Shown in pieces: positions 27,927-35,988 of a stretch of 64,000 nucleotides of DNA (position 1 is its first letter; every line of letters begins with the position of its first letter). Origin of the DNA: DATBSL01 sp963729875 (GTDB lineage Bacteria; Acidobacteriota; Vicinamibacteria; Fen-336); contig CAVSPR010000005.1 of NCBI GenBank assembly GCA_963729875.1, positions 186,001 through 250,000 of the forward strand, in the 5' to 3' direction. The notes under the pieces were generated by a model, which saw only the letters and a list, made by a program, of their open reading frames with translations, was not told the DNA's origin and ran no database searches. Both the position numbers and the translations under genes were made by a program.

Positions 27927-29189
27927 TCACGACGTCCATCGCTCGCGCAGGCGCGGCTTCTGTCTCACGAACTCGTCGGCGAGGGTGCCGATCGCCCGCT
28001 CCACCGCCTCGGAGCCCGCCTCCTCGTTCTGGAGGACGAAGGAGGCGGTGCGGCCCAGGTAGAGCGGCACGAGCGACCGCAGCAGCTGCTCGCGGGGCAG
28101 CGTGCGCCGGTGGTAGGCGACGGCGAACTCGTGGACCACCTGCACCCAGAGCGGGTCCGGAAAGCGGAACTCGCGCTCGCCCACCCCGGAGAGGGCGGCC
28201 ACCCCGCGCAGGGTGTCCTCCTCGAGGGCCCGACCCCAGATCTCTCCGAGGTCGCGCACGCCCTGGTCGAAGATCCCCACCATGCGGCCCACGTTGACGC
28301 TCACGGGATCCAGCCCGACCCCGTAGGGGAAGCCGAAGAGGGGGACCGCCTCCGCGCCCACCACGGCCATCCAGCGCTCGGCGTAGGTGTCCATCAGGTC
28401 GAACACCGCCGAGACCACCTGAACCAGCATGGCCGCGAGGTCCGCCCCGGGGTCCTTCGCGTCGTGGATCTTCGCCCCCAGGAAGGACTCGCAGACCCGG
28501 AACTCCCCAGCCAGCGCCGTCGTGGTCATCCACACGTCGATCCCGAAGCGGGCGACGTCGGTCTCCCACACCGGCTGGCGGAGGTAGTGCGAGGCGAGGC
28601 GGCCCGAGAAGCCGAACTCCCCCCCGATCGGCTGGCGCACCTCCCGCCCGTAGAGCGCGCGGGTGAGCGGGTAGACGATCGAGTTGGTGATCGTGCCGTC
28701 GAACTTGTGGCGCAGGTAGAGGGGGGCCACGTAGTCGAAGCCGTGGTCGACGACGGGCCCGAGCAGCAGCTCGACCCACCCCGGGGTGATGCTGCGGAGG
28801 TCGGAATCGACGACCGCGCACCCCCGGGCCCCCAGCTGCTCCGCGATCGCGAAGATCGTCCGCAGCGCGCTGCCCTTTCCGGGGACCCCGTGGTACGGCG
28901 TCACGATCCTCTGGGCAGGCGAGACCGGGTGCGACGCGAGGATGGCCTGTGGCGATCCGAGCTCCGCCCGGGCCACGACGTCGGGCGTCCCGTCCCCGGA
29001 GCCGCCGTCGGAGTTGACGATCACCGCCCGTCGCCCCGCGAAGTGCTTCGCCAGGCCCCAGGCCACTGCTCGCACGACGTGGCCGATCGTGGCGGCGTTG
29101 TTGTAGCTCGGGATGCCGACCACGAGCTCCGCCTCCCCGAGCTCCTTCACGCGCTCGGCGACCCGCGGCTCGAGGGGAACGCCGCTCAC
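27927..29189 (-). CDS. GT-A glycosyltransferase of the compatible-solute cluster
   Basis: A 420-residue GT-A glycosyltransferase: VVGIPSYNNAATIG (nucleotide-sugar pocket), SDGGSGDGTPDVV, GVPGKGSALRTIF and a D-x-D metal site DSDLRSI. The layout recalls mannosylglycerate-synthase-like (GT78) and related enzymes. Its GTG start overlaps the HAD phosphatase stop (GTGA), and that gene overlaps the gpgS-like gene. So the three are co-translated, and this enzyme may add a second sugar or act in parallel on glycerate/3-phosphoglycerate. The donor is unknown. Confidence 0.78.
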   Translation of the reverse strand: MSGVPLEPRVAERVKELGEAELVVGIPSYNNAATIGHVVRAVAWGLAKHFAGRRAVIVNSDGGSGDGTPDVVARAELGSPQAILASHPVSPAQRIVTPYHGVPGKGSALRTIFAIAEQLGARGCAVVDSDLRSITPGWVELLLGPVVDHGFDYVAPLYLRHKFDGTITNSIVYPLTRALYGREVRQPIGGEFGFSGRLASHYLRQPVWETDVARFGIDVWMTTTALAGEFRVCESFLGAKIHDAKDPGADLAAMLVQVVSAVFDLMDTYAERWMAVVGAEAVPLFGFPYGVGLDPVSVNVGRMVGIFDQGVRDLGEIWGRALEEDTLRGVAALSGVGEREFRFPDPLWVQVVHEFAVAYHRRTLPREQLLRSLVPLYLGRTASFVLQNEEAGSEAVERAIGTLADEFVRQKPRLRERWTS

Positions 29190-29992
29190 GCTCCCACCCG
29201 CGAGAGCGGCTCGCCCGCCAGGACGGCGAGCACCGCGCTCGCCCAGCCGGCCGGCCCCGGGCCGGGGGCCCTCTCCGCGGCCGGCAGCCGCGTGGCGAGG
29301 GCCGGGTCGACCGAGCCGTCGGGGCGCGGTACGACGACCGGGCGGTCGACGGCCAGGAGCAGGGCGAGGTCGTTGGCGGCGTCGCCGAGGCCCACGACGT
29401 CGCCGGCGACGCCCCCGGGCCAGGCGTGGATGATCGCCCGCAGCGCCTGCCCCTTGTCGACGGGGCCGGTGAGGTGGTGCACGCGCCCCCCGTGCGTGAC
29501 GCGCAGGCCGCGTGCGCGCGCCGCGCGGTCGAGGCGCGCGCCCACTCCGGGGTCGTGCCCGCGCGGGTCCTCGACCACGAACGGCTCGTCGTACTCGCGC
29601 CGCATCGCGAGCGCCGCCTGCTCGGCGCTCAGGCCGGTGAGTGCGGCGACCTCGGCCACGGACATGGAAGCGAACGGCCTCGCCCGCACGCCGGCCTCGG
29701 CCGTCACCGCCGGGAGCTCCGCGAGGAGCCGGTCCCGGCGCACCCCGAGGGCGAGGACGGCGCCGCCCGGCATGACCAGGGCGCCCCCGTTCTCGGCGAC
29801 GAGCGGGCCCGTGGCCCCGATCGCGTCGGCGAGCGGCTCCATCTCCGCCCGCGTCTTGCTGCTCACGAGGACGAGCGGCACGCCCCTCTCCCGCAGCGCC
29901 TCGAGCGCCGGGCGGGCCGGCGCGAAGTCGTAGGTCTCCCGGTCGAGGAGGGTCCCGTCGAGGTCGGTCGCGACGAGCCCGATCCTCCTCAT
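29186..29992 (-). CDS. HAD-superfamily phosphatase, mannosyl/glucosyl-3-phosphoglycerate phosphatase-like
   Basis: A 268-residue HAD (Cof/MPGP subfamily) phosphatase: DLDGTLLD nucleophile motif near residue 10, SSKTRAEM, LVAENGGAL and the metal loop GLGDAANDLALL. The MPGP family dephosphorylates mannosyl- or glucosyl-3-phosphoglycerate. It sits between a gpgS-like synthase and a GT-A glycosyltransferase, with 4-nt overlaps at both ends (ATGA and GTGA). This supports a dedicated synthase-phosphatase pair making a glycosylglycerate solute. Confidence 0.83.
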   Translation of the reverse strand: MRRIGLVATDLDGTLLDRETYDFAPARPALEALRERGVPLVLVSSKTRAEMEPLADAIGATGPLVAENGGALVMPGGAVLALGVRRDRLLAELPAVTAEAGVRARPFASMSVAEVAALTGLSAEQAALAMRREYDEPFVVEDPRGHDPGVGARLDRAARARGLRVTHGGRVHHLTGPVDKGQALRAIIHAWPGGVAGDVVGLGDAANDLALLLAVDRPVVVPRPDGSVDPALATRLPAAERAPGPGPAGWASAVLAVLAGEPLSRVGA

Positions 29993-31219
29993 CGCCACTC
30001 CCGCCGCACCGACGCGTCGCCCTTCGCCACCGCGGCCAGCAGCCTCGCGCCGGCGTCTGGGACACCGGCCCAGACGCGGGCCCAGTTGGGGACGAGAGAA
30101 GGGCCGAGGGGGTCGGCCAGGAACTCGTCGATCGCCGAGCGCAGGGCCTGCGTGAAGACCTGGACGTTGCGCTCCTCCGAGTGCCGGTCGAAGACGAGCC
30201 CGTTGATGTTCGCCACCGCGTAGCTGTCGGCGACCGCGTCCTCGGCCTCGCGCTGGTAGGCGGCCAGCAGGCTCATCAGGAGGCCGGGGTCGAGCCTGAC
30301 CCCGGCCGCGGCCAGGGTCCGCAGCAGGTGCTTCACCACGTCGCGGGCCATCCGGTTGAGGCCGCGCGAGGGGTCGTCGCCCGGAGAGGGCCTGGTGCTT
30401 GTGGTCGTAGCGGTCGGCGATCTCCACCTGGCAGATGCGGCCGGCGTCGCGGTGGCGCAGGGCCTCGAAGAGCGTGACGATCTCCAGGCCCCAGTCGCAG
30501 GGCAGGCGCATGCGCTCCGCGAGGTCCGACTTGATCGCGAACTCGCCGGAGAGCGCGTAGCGGAAGGAGGACAGGTACCGGATGTAGGGGTCCTGCCCGA
30601 TGAGGCGGGTGAAGGCGGCGAGGAGGGGGGTCAGGAGGAGCCGCGTCACCCGGCCGTGGAGCCGGTCGGAGACGCGGGCGTAGTAGGCCTTCACGAAGTC
30701 GAAGTCCACGGTCGGCTCCACCGCGGGCAGCACGAGGCGCGCCAGCATCTGCCGCTGGAAGTTCGTCACGTCGGCGTCCTGGAAGGCGACGTAGGCCGCG
30801 CGCTCCTCGGCCAGCACGTGGCCGATGGCCAGCCAGCAGGCGCGACCCTTGCCGGGGTCCCCGGTGTTGAGCCCGGCCGCGCCCATCTCCTCGACGAACC
30901 CCTCGACCGCCGGGGCCTCGTTCCACAGGACGACCTTGCGCCCGGGGTAGCGCTCGAAGTACCCGAGGGCGCGGTGGTACTCGTCGAACGAGGCGTGGTT
31001 GAGCGAGAGCACCAGCGAGTCCAGGTAGCGCACCCGGCACAGCTCGTCGAGGATCCCGCCGAGCGCGGGCCGCTCCATCTCGGACGGCACGAGCGGGATG
31101 ACGAGCGAGACCGGGAAGCGCGCGGCGAGCGCCTGGAGCCGCCGCTCCATCTCCTCCACGTCCCGGGCGGCGAGCAGGGGAAGGGCGGTGACCGGACCGA
31201 ACTGGTGGAAGTCGCTCAC
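29989..31219 (-). CDS. gpgS: Glucosyl-3-phosphoglycerate synthase-like glycosyltransferase, one frame break
   Basis: A GT-A enzyme of about 410 residues, similar in pattern to glucosyl-3-phosphoglycerate synthase (GT81). It shows SLVIPLVPSEMERPALGGI, FQDADVTNF (metal-binding DAD), GEFAIKSDLAERMRLPCDWG and a C-terminal LVPNWARVWAG. The frame slips near 30378 (HQALSGDDPSRGLNRMAR restores with one base removed). The start chosen is GTG 31219 behind gggaggt; GTG 31225 is in frame too. It transfers a sugar to 3-phosphoglycerate in the family; the product would then be hydrolysed by the HAD neighbour. Confidence 0.78.
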
Positions 31220-31284
31220 GTTCACCTCCCGGAGAGGGGGCGGGGGGGGTGCGACCGGGACCGGGCCGCTGATGCTTAGACTTC

Positions 31285-31313
31285 ATCCTAGCTCGCACCC
31301 TGCCGATGCTCAA
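31285..31313 (-). promoter_or_regulatory. Putative sigma-70 promoter of the gpgS-like operon
   Basis: Reading the minus strand, TTGAGC (31313-31308) is separated by exactly 17 nt from TAGGAT (31290-31285), each matching four of six consensus bases. It lies 66 nt upstream of the gpgS-like start, in the gap shared with the divergent antiporter gene. Confidence 0.4.
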
Positions 31314-31342
31314 CCCAACGAGGCTGGTACACTTCAATCCCG

Positions 31343-32604
31343 ATGGGCGTCCAGGTCCTCCTCCTCTCCGCCGCCTCCGGCCAGGACGAGCACGCGCGCA
31401 TCCTGCTCGCGTTCGCCTTCGTCCTCGTGGGCGCCAAGCTCTTCGGCGCCGTCGTCGAGAGGCTCGGCCAGCCCGCCGTCCTCGGCGAGCTGCTGTTCGG
31501 CGTCCTCCTGGGGAACCTCGCCCTCTTCGGCGGTCCCAGCCTTGCCGCCCTCGAGGCGAGCGAGACCTTCGCGATCCTGGCCGAGCTCGGGGCGATCCTG
31601 CTCCTCTTCGAAGTCGGCCTCGAGTCCACCCCGCGCGACATGATGGCGGTGGGGCTTCCCGCGACCCTGGTGGCCGTGGTGGGGGTCGTGACGCCGATGC
31701 TCCTCGGCTACGGCGTCGACCAGCTGATGCACGGCCAGGACTCCTGGATGGCCCACGCCTTCGTGGGGGCGATGCTCGCCGCGACCTCGGTCGGGATCAC
31801 CGCCCGCGTCCTGCAGGGCGCGAAGGCCATCAAGACGCCGTCCGCCCGGATCATCCTCGGGGCCGCGGTCATCGACGACGTGCTCGGCCTCGTGGTCCTC
31901 GCCATCATCGCCGGCGTGATCAAGGCCGCGGCCGCCGGCACCACCCTCGATGCGATGGGCATCGGGGCCATCATGGTGAAGGCCTTCGGCTTCCTCTTCG
32001 GAGCGATCGTGATCGGGTCGTTTCTCTCCCGCGACTCTTCCGCCAGGCCCTCGCCATCCGCTCGACCGGGGTCGTGCAGGCCCTGTCGCTGAGCTTGTGC
32101 TTCGGCCTGGCCTGGCTCGCCATGCAGGCGGGCCTCGCCGGGATCGTGGGGGCGTTCGCCGCCGGCCTCGTGCTCGAGGACGTCCACTTCGTGGACCACG
32201 TGAAGCGGGGCGAGAAGCCGCTCCACGAGGGCCTGCACGCGATCACCGCCCTTCTCGTCCCCGTCTTCTTCGTCCGGATGGGCATGCTCGTCCACGTGGA
32301 CAACTTCCTCAAGCCGGGCGTGATGGGGTTCGCCGTCCTCCTCACCGCGGCGGCGATGATCGGCAAGTGGGCCTGCGGCCTCGCCGTGCCCCGTGCCGTC
32401 TCCCGCGTGACCGTCGCGCTGGGCATGATGCCGCGCGGGGAGGTTGGCCTCATCTTCGCCGGCATCGGGGCGAGCCTGATGATCCAGGGCCACCCGGTGG
32501 TCAGCCCCGAGACCTACGCCGCCGCGGTCTTCATGGTCGTGGTCACGACCATGGCCACGCCGCCGCTCCTGCTCTGGTCGTTGAGGCGTGACGGGGCCGT
32601 TTGA
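31343..32604 (+). CDS. CPA2-family cation:proton antiporter (KefB/NapA-like), one frame break
   Basis: A polytopic antiporter of about 420 residues with the CPA2 core: QPAVLGELLFGVLLGN, LLLFEVGLEST, TSVGITARVLQ (cross-over motif) and VIDDVLGLVVLAI, the last carrying the paired Asp of the electrogenic ion-binding site. The frame slips near 32033; adding one base continues it into RLFRQALAIRST. No C-terminal TrkA-N/NAD domain is seen, so it is probably a NapA-like Na+/H+ exchanger. It is divergent from the solute cluster, suggesting joint osmotic or ionic control. Confidence 0.87.
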
Positions 32605-32675
32605 TCGTCGCCCGGGGCGAGCGTAACGTGAGCCCGGGCGAGAACGGGCGAGACGCAGGGGCCCGCGGAGACGGC

Positions 32676-33998
32676 ATGGTCCAGCGCTACAACGTCCGGC
32701 TCGGCGACGGCACCGTCCTGAAGGTCGACCAGGACGGGCTCCACGCCTGGCTCGAGGACCGCGAGGCCGCGGTGCAGATCGCCGGGGCCCAGGAGTGGCG
32801 CCCCCTCCGGGAGTTCCTGGCGGAGCAGGAGTCCGCGGCGCGGCTGGCGCAGGCGCTCGTCCCCCCCGAGCCGCGGCGGGCGTCGGCGCCCTCGCCTCCC
32901 GAGGTCTTGCCGCCGGGCTCGGGGAACGACCCGAGCACGAACCCGTGGGCTCCGGCGCCGCCGTGGCGCGAGCCGCCGGGGGCCGCCGCCGAGGCCGACG
33001 ACCTCCCGGTCCTCCGGTTGAAGCCACTCGACGACGAGCCGCCCGCCGGGGACGTCTTTCGGGGAGATCGGACGTCCGACGAAGGCGACGAGGAGGAGGA
33101 AGGCGAGCGGCACGACCGTCTGGAGGGGCCGCTCCTCCGGGCGATCTCCGCGTTCGGGAATCTCCTCAGCCGGTGCCTGGATCCCCTGGCGCCGCTGGTG
33201 CGCGGCGGGCCCTCGACGACCGCCGGCGAGACTGCGCCGGGGCGTGCCGCTCCCACTGCACGGAGCGGGGCACGGAAGGCACTCCCCACCGCGGCCCCTC
33301 CGCCGCGGGCGCCGGTCGCGGCCCCCGTCCCGATCCGGGAGCTGCCCGTCCTGCGTTTCGCCGACGTCCCCGAGCCGCGGGTGGTGGAAGACGTCTACCA
33401 GGGCGAGGAGGACCGCCGCCCCCTCCCCGCCTTCTGGCTCTGGACGAAGCGCGTCGTGCTGGTGGGAGTCCTCGTGGTGGGCGGCGCGCTCGCCGCCCTC
33501 CGCTGGGAAACCTGGCTCCCGCGAGCGGCCGAGCTCGGGCAGGAGGTCTTCACCGGGATCGACCGGTGGGCGCGGTCCGGCCAGACGACCCAGGAGCAGC
33601 AGCGGGCGCTCAGCGAGGCCACCGGGCGGCTCCCGCACCTCGCGCCGGAGACGATCCGCCTCGTCCTCTCCACCAGCGACACCGGCGTCCTCGATCCACC
33701 CGAGGTGTTCCAGCTCGCCACCGAGGCGGCGGACCGGGGTCTGCGCGCGCTCACCCCGGCGGAAGCGGCGGAGCTGCGGGAGCTGCAGAGCGAGCTCCTG
33801 GGGAACCTGCGACCGCCGGAGCGAGCGCGCCTCGCGGAGTACGACCGGGCCCGCTCCCGCCGGGTCGTGTTCCCGTTCGAGAACCCCCACGCGCTCGAGC
33901 TGGTCGCGCGCGGCGCTCGCGCGATGTCTCCCCCGAGCCGCGAGCGGCTGCAGGCGCTCCTCGGCAAGGCCGTCGCCGCGGGGCTCGCCAGTCGCTGA
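32676..33998 (+). CDS. Hypothetical single-pass membrane protein
   Basis: A 440-residue protein not recognised. It has a roughly 50-residue N-terminal domain (YNVRLGDGTVLKVDQDGLHAWL, a small beta-rich fold of the GYF/DUF4339-like kind), a long Pro/Ala/Glu-rich disordered linker (about 60-260), one transmembrane helix (about 268-288; VVLVGVLVVGGALAALRW) and a helical C-terminal domain of about 150 residues. GGAG precedes ATG 32676 by 5 nt. The topology suggests a cytoplasmic sensing domain linked to a periplasmic helical domain. Confidence 0.65.
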   Translation: MVQRYNVRLGDGTVLKVDQDGLHAWLEDREAAVQIAGAQEWRPLREFLAEQESAARLAQALVPPEPRRASAPSPPEVLPPGSGNDPSTNPWAPAPPWREPPGAAAEADDLPVLRLKPLDDEPPAGDVFRGDRTSDEGDEEEEGERHDRLEGPLLRAISAFGNLLSRCLDPLAPLVRGGPSTTAGETAPGRAAPTARSGARKALPTAAPPPRAPVAAPVPIRELPVLRFADVPEPRVVEDVYQGEEDRRPLPAFWLWTKRVVLVGVLVVGGALAALRWETWLPRAAELGQEVFTGIDRWARSGQTTQEQQRALSEATGRLPHLAPETIRLVLSTSDTGVLDPPEVFQLATEAADRGLRALTPAEAAELRELQSELLGNLRPPERARLAEYDRARSRRVVFPFENPHALELVARGARAMSPPSRERLQALLGKAVAAGLASR

Positions 33999-34004
33999 GC
34001 GACG

Positions 34005-35126
34005 CTACCCCGCGCCGAGGAGCGCCAGCAGCACGCCGCCGGCCACGACGCTCGCCACCTGGCCGGCCGTGTTCGCCCCCATGGCGTGCATGAGGAGGAA
34101 GTTCTCGAAGTCCTCCTCGAGCCCCACGCGGTTGACGACCCGCGCCGCCATCGGGAAGGCGCTGATGCCGGCCGCGCCGAGCAGCGGGTTGAAGTGGCCG
34201 CGGCTCACCGCGTTGAGAACCTTGGCGAAGAGGATCCCGGCCGCGGTGTCGAGGGCGAAGGCGAGGATGCCGAGGACCAGGATCTTCAGCGTGGCCAGGC
34301 GCAGGAAGGTGTCCGCCCGCATCGTGGAGCCCACCGCGAGGCCGAGGAAGAGCGTCACCACGTTGGCGAGCTCCTTCGAGGAGGCGCTGGTCAGCCGCTC
34401 GACGACGCCCGACTCCTTCAGGAGGTTCCCCAGCATGAGCATGCCGATGAGCGGGATCGCCATCGGCACGAGGATGCCCACCACCACCGTGACCACCAGC
34501 GGGAAGAGCACCCGCGTCCGCCTCGAGATCGTGCGCTGCGTGTACGGCATGCGGATGCGGCGCTCGCGCCTCGTGGTCAGCCAGCGCATGATGGGCGGCT
34601 GGATGAGGGGCACGAGCGACATGTAGCTGTAAGCGCAGACGGTGATCGGCCCGAGCAGGTGCGGCGCGAGCAGGTTCGAGACGTAGATCGAGGTCGGCCC
34701 GTCGATCGCCCCGATGATGCCGATGGAGGCCGCCTCGTTCAGCTGGAAGCCGAGGGCGAGGGCGAGCATCAGCGTCCCGAAGATCCCGAACTGCCCGGCC
34801 GCCCCGAGCAGCATCATCCGCGGGTTCTCGAGGAGCGGGCCGAAGTCGGTCATGGCCCCGATCCCCACGAAGATGAGCAGCGGGAACATCTCGTTGTCGA
34901 CCCCCATCCGGCGGAGGACGCTGAGGGCGCCGTCCTCCGCGATCATCGGCGAGAGCGGGAGGTTCGCGAGAAGGCAGCCCGCCCCGATGGGGAGGAGCAG
35001 CATCGGCTCGTACTCCTTCGCCACCGCCAGGTAGATGAGCACGAGCCCGGCCCCGAGCATGACGATCGTGCCCGAAGTCAGGTGGAGGACGCCCTGGAGG
35101 AGCTGCGCGAGGGTTTCGCCGCCCAA
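34005..35126 (-). CDS. oadB: Na+-translocating decarboxylase subunit beta
   Basis: A 373-residue polytopic membrane subunit that couples decarboxylation of carboxybiotin to Na+ export. Family marks are GVDNEMFPLLIFVGIGAMTDF, the ion-site region GAIDGPTSIYVSNLLAP (Asp) and MGANTAGQVASVVAGG at the C-terminus. The start is a TTG at 35126, directly abutting the preceding TGA, with AAGGAGG 6 nt upstream; no ATG/GTG fits. It is last in a four-gene operon with carboxyltransferase, gamma and biotin-carrier genes. Confidence 0.95.
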   Translation of the reverse strand: MGGETLAQLLQGVLHLTSGTIVMLGAGLVLIYLAVAKEYEPMLLLPIGAGCLLANLPLSPMIAEDGALSVLRRMGVDNEMFPLLIFVGIGAMTDFGPLLENPRMMLLGAAGQFGIFGTLMLALALGFQLNEAASIGIIGAIDGPTSIYVSNLLAPHLLGPITVCAYSYMSLVPLIQPPIMRWLTTRRERRIRMPYTQRTISRRTRVLFPLVVTVVVGILVPMAIPLIGMLMLGNLLKESGVVERLTSASSKELANVVTLFLGLAVGSTMRADTFLRLATLKILVLGILAFALDTAAGILFAKVLNAVSRGHFNPLLGAAGISAFPMAARVVNRVGLEEDFENFLLMHAMGANTAGQVASVVAGGVLLALLGAG

Positions 35127-35642
35127 TCAGGCCTCCTTCAGGACGACCAGGACGTCGCCGTAGGAGACCGCCTGCCCGGCGGCCACGCGCACCTCCACCA
35201 CCTCCGCCGCCTGCGGGGCCTTGATCGCGTTCGTCATCTTCATCGCCTCGAGCTTGACCACGACCTGGCCGGCGGCGACGCGATCGCCCGCCGCGACGTG
35301 CACGGAGACGATCGTGCCCGGCATCGGCGCCGCGAGCTCCGGGCGGAAGCCGTCCTCGGGCAGCTGGGGCTGGCTCGCGAGGGCGGGCGGGCTCGCGGGG
35401 ACGAGCGGCGGCAGGGTCTCCGGGGACACGGGGCGGTAGGGCGCGGGCACGGGGGGCGGCTCGCCCTCGGGCTCGGCGTGAGTCATCTCCGGGCTGATCA
35501 CGGCCTCCGCCAGGTCGTGGGCGGAGACGACGCGGACCCTGTACTCCTTCCCCCCGACGTGGACCTCGAAGGCGTCCCGGGCGGTCTCTTCGACGTCGAT
35601 CACGTGGGTCTTCCCGCCCACCTCGACCGTGTAGCGCCTCAC
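35127..35642 (-). CDS. Biotin carboxyl carrier subunit of the decarboxylase
   Basis: A 171-residue protein. The N-terminal about 60 residues are a small beta domain (YTVEVGGKTHVIDVEE), then a Pro-rich hinge (about 62-100), then a biotinyl domain with the modification motif EAMKMT and the PMPGTI turn. This is the MmdC/OadA-tail type carrier that shuttles CO2 from the carboxyltransferase to the membrane beta subunit. GTG 35642 overlaps the stop of the gamma gene (GTGA). Confidence 0.92.
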   Translation of the reverse strand: MRRYTVEVGGKTHVIDVEETARDAFEVHVGGKEYRVRVVSAHDLAEAVISPEMTHAEPEGEPPPVPAPYRPVSPETLPPLVPASPPALASQPQLPEDGFRPELAAPMPGTIVSVHVAAGDRVAAGQVVVKLEAMKMTNAIKAPQAAEVVEVRVAAGQAVSYGDVLVVLKEA

Positions 35643-35986
35643 ACGTACCTCCCCCGGGGGGCCCAGCTGTTGTTCTGGCGGGTGCGGCCGGTCGCCACCC
35701 AGCGGCTGGGCAGGGTGCCGGGCTGGTGGCTGCGCATGGCCGGGGCCGCCTGCTTGCGGCGCACGCGGACGTGCAGGGCGACGGCCGCCGCGATCGCGGC
35801 GACGACCTCGGGGTCGAGCGTGGACGCGGCCGCGGCGGGCCGAACCCCCGCCCCCTTCGCCTGCGCGGTCCGCGGCCGGTCGAGCCGCACGAGGCCGCCG
35901 ATGATCAGGGCGAGCACGCCGAGGAGCAGGAAGACGATCCCCATCCCGTAGACGGTGAGGCGAAGGCCGGTGGCCAGGTTCTCCAT
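35639..35986 (-). CDS. OadG-family (gamma) subunit of Na+ decarboxylase
   Basis: A 115-residue protein with one N-terminal transmembrane helix (YGMGIVFLLLGVLALIIGGLV, about 13-33), an Ala/Pro-rich stretch and a short basic C-terminal helix (DPEVVAAIAAAVALH). Size, topology and location between the carboxyltransferase and biotin carrier match the OadG/MmdD subunit, which anchors the complex. Start ATG 35986 lies 3 nt after the preceding gene's stop region. Confidence 0.85.
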   Translation of the reverse strand: MENLATGLRLTVYGMGIVFLLLGVLALIIGGLVRLDRPRTAQAKGAGVRPAAAASTLDPEVVAAIAAAVALHVRVRRKQAAPAMRSHQPGTLPSRWVATGRTRQNNSWAPRGRYV

Positions 35987-35988
35987 GG

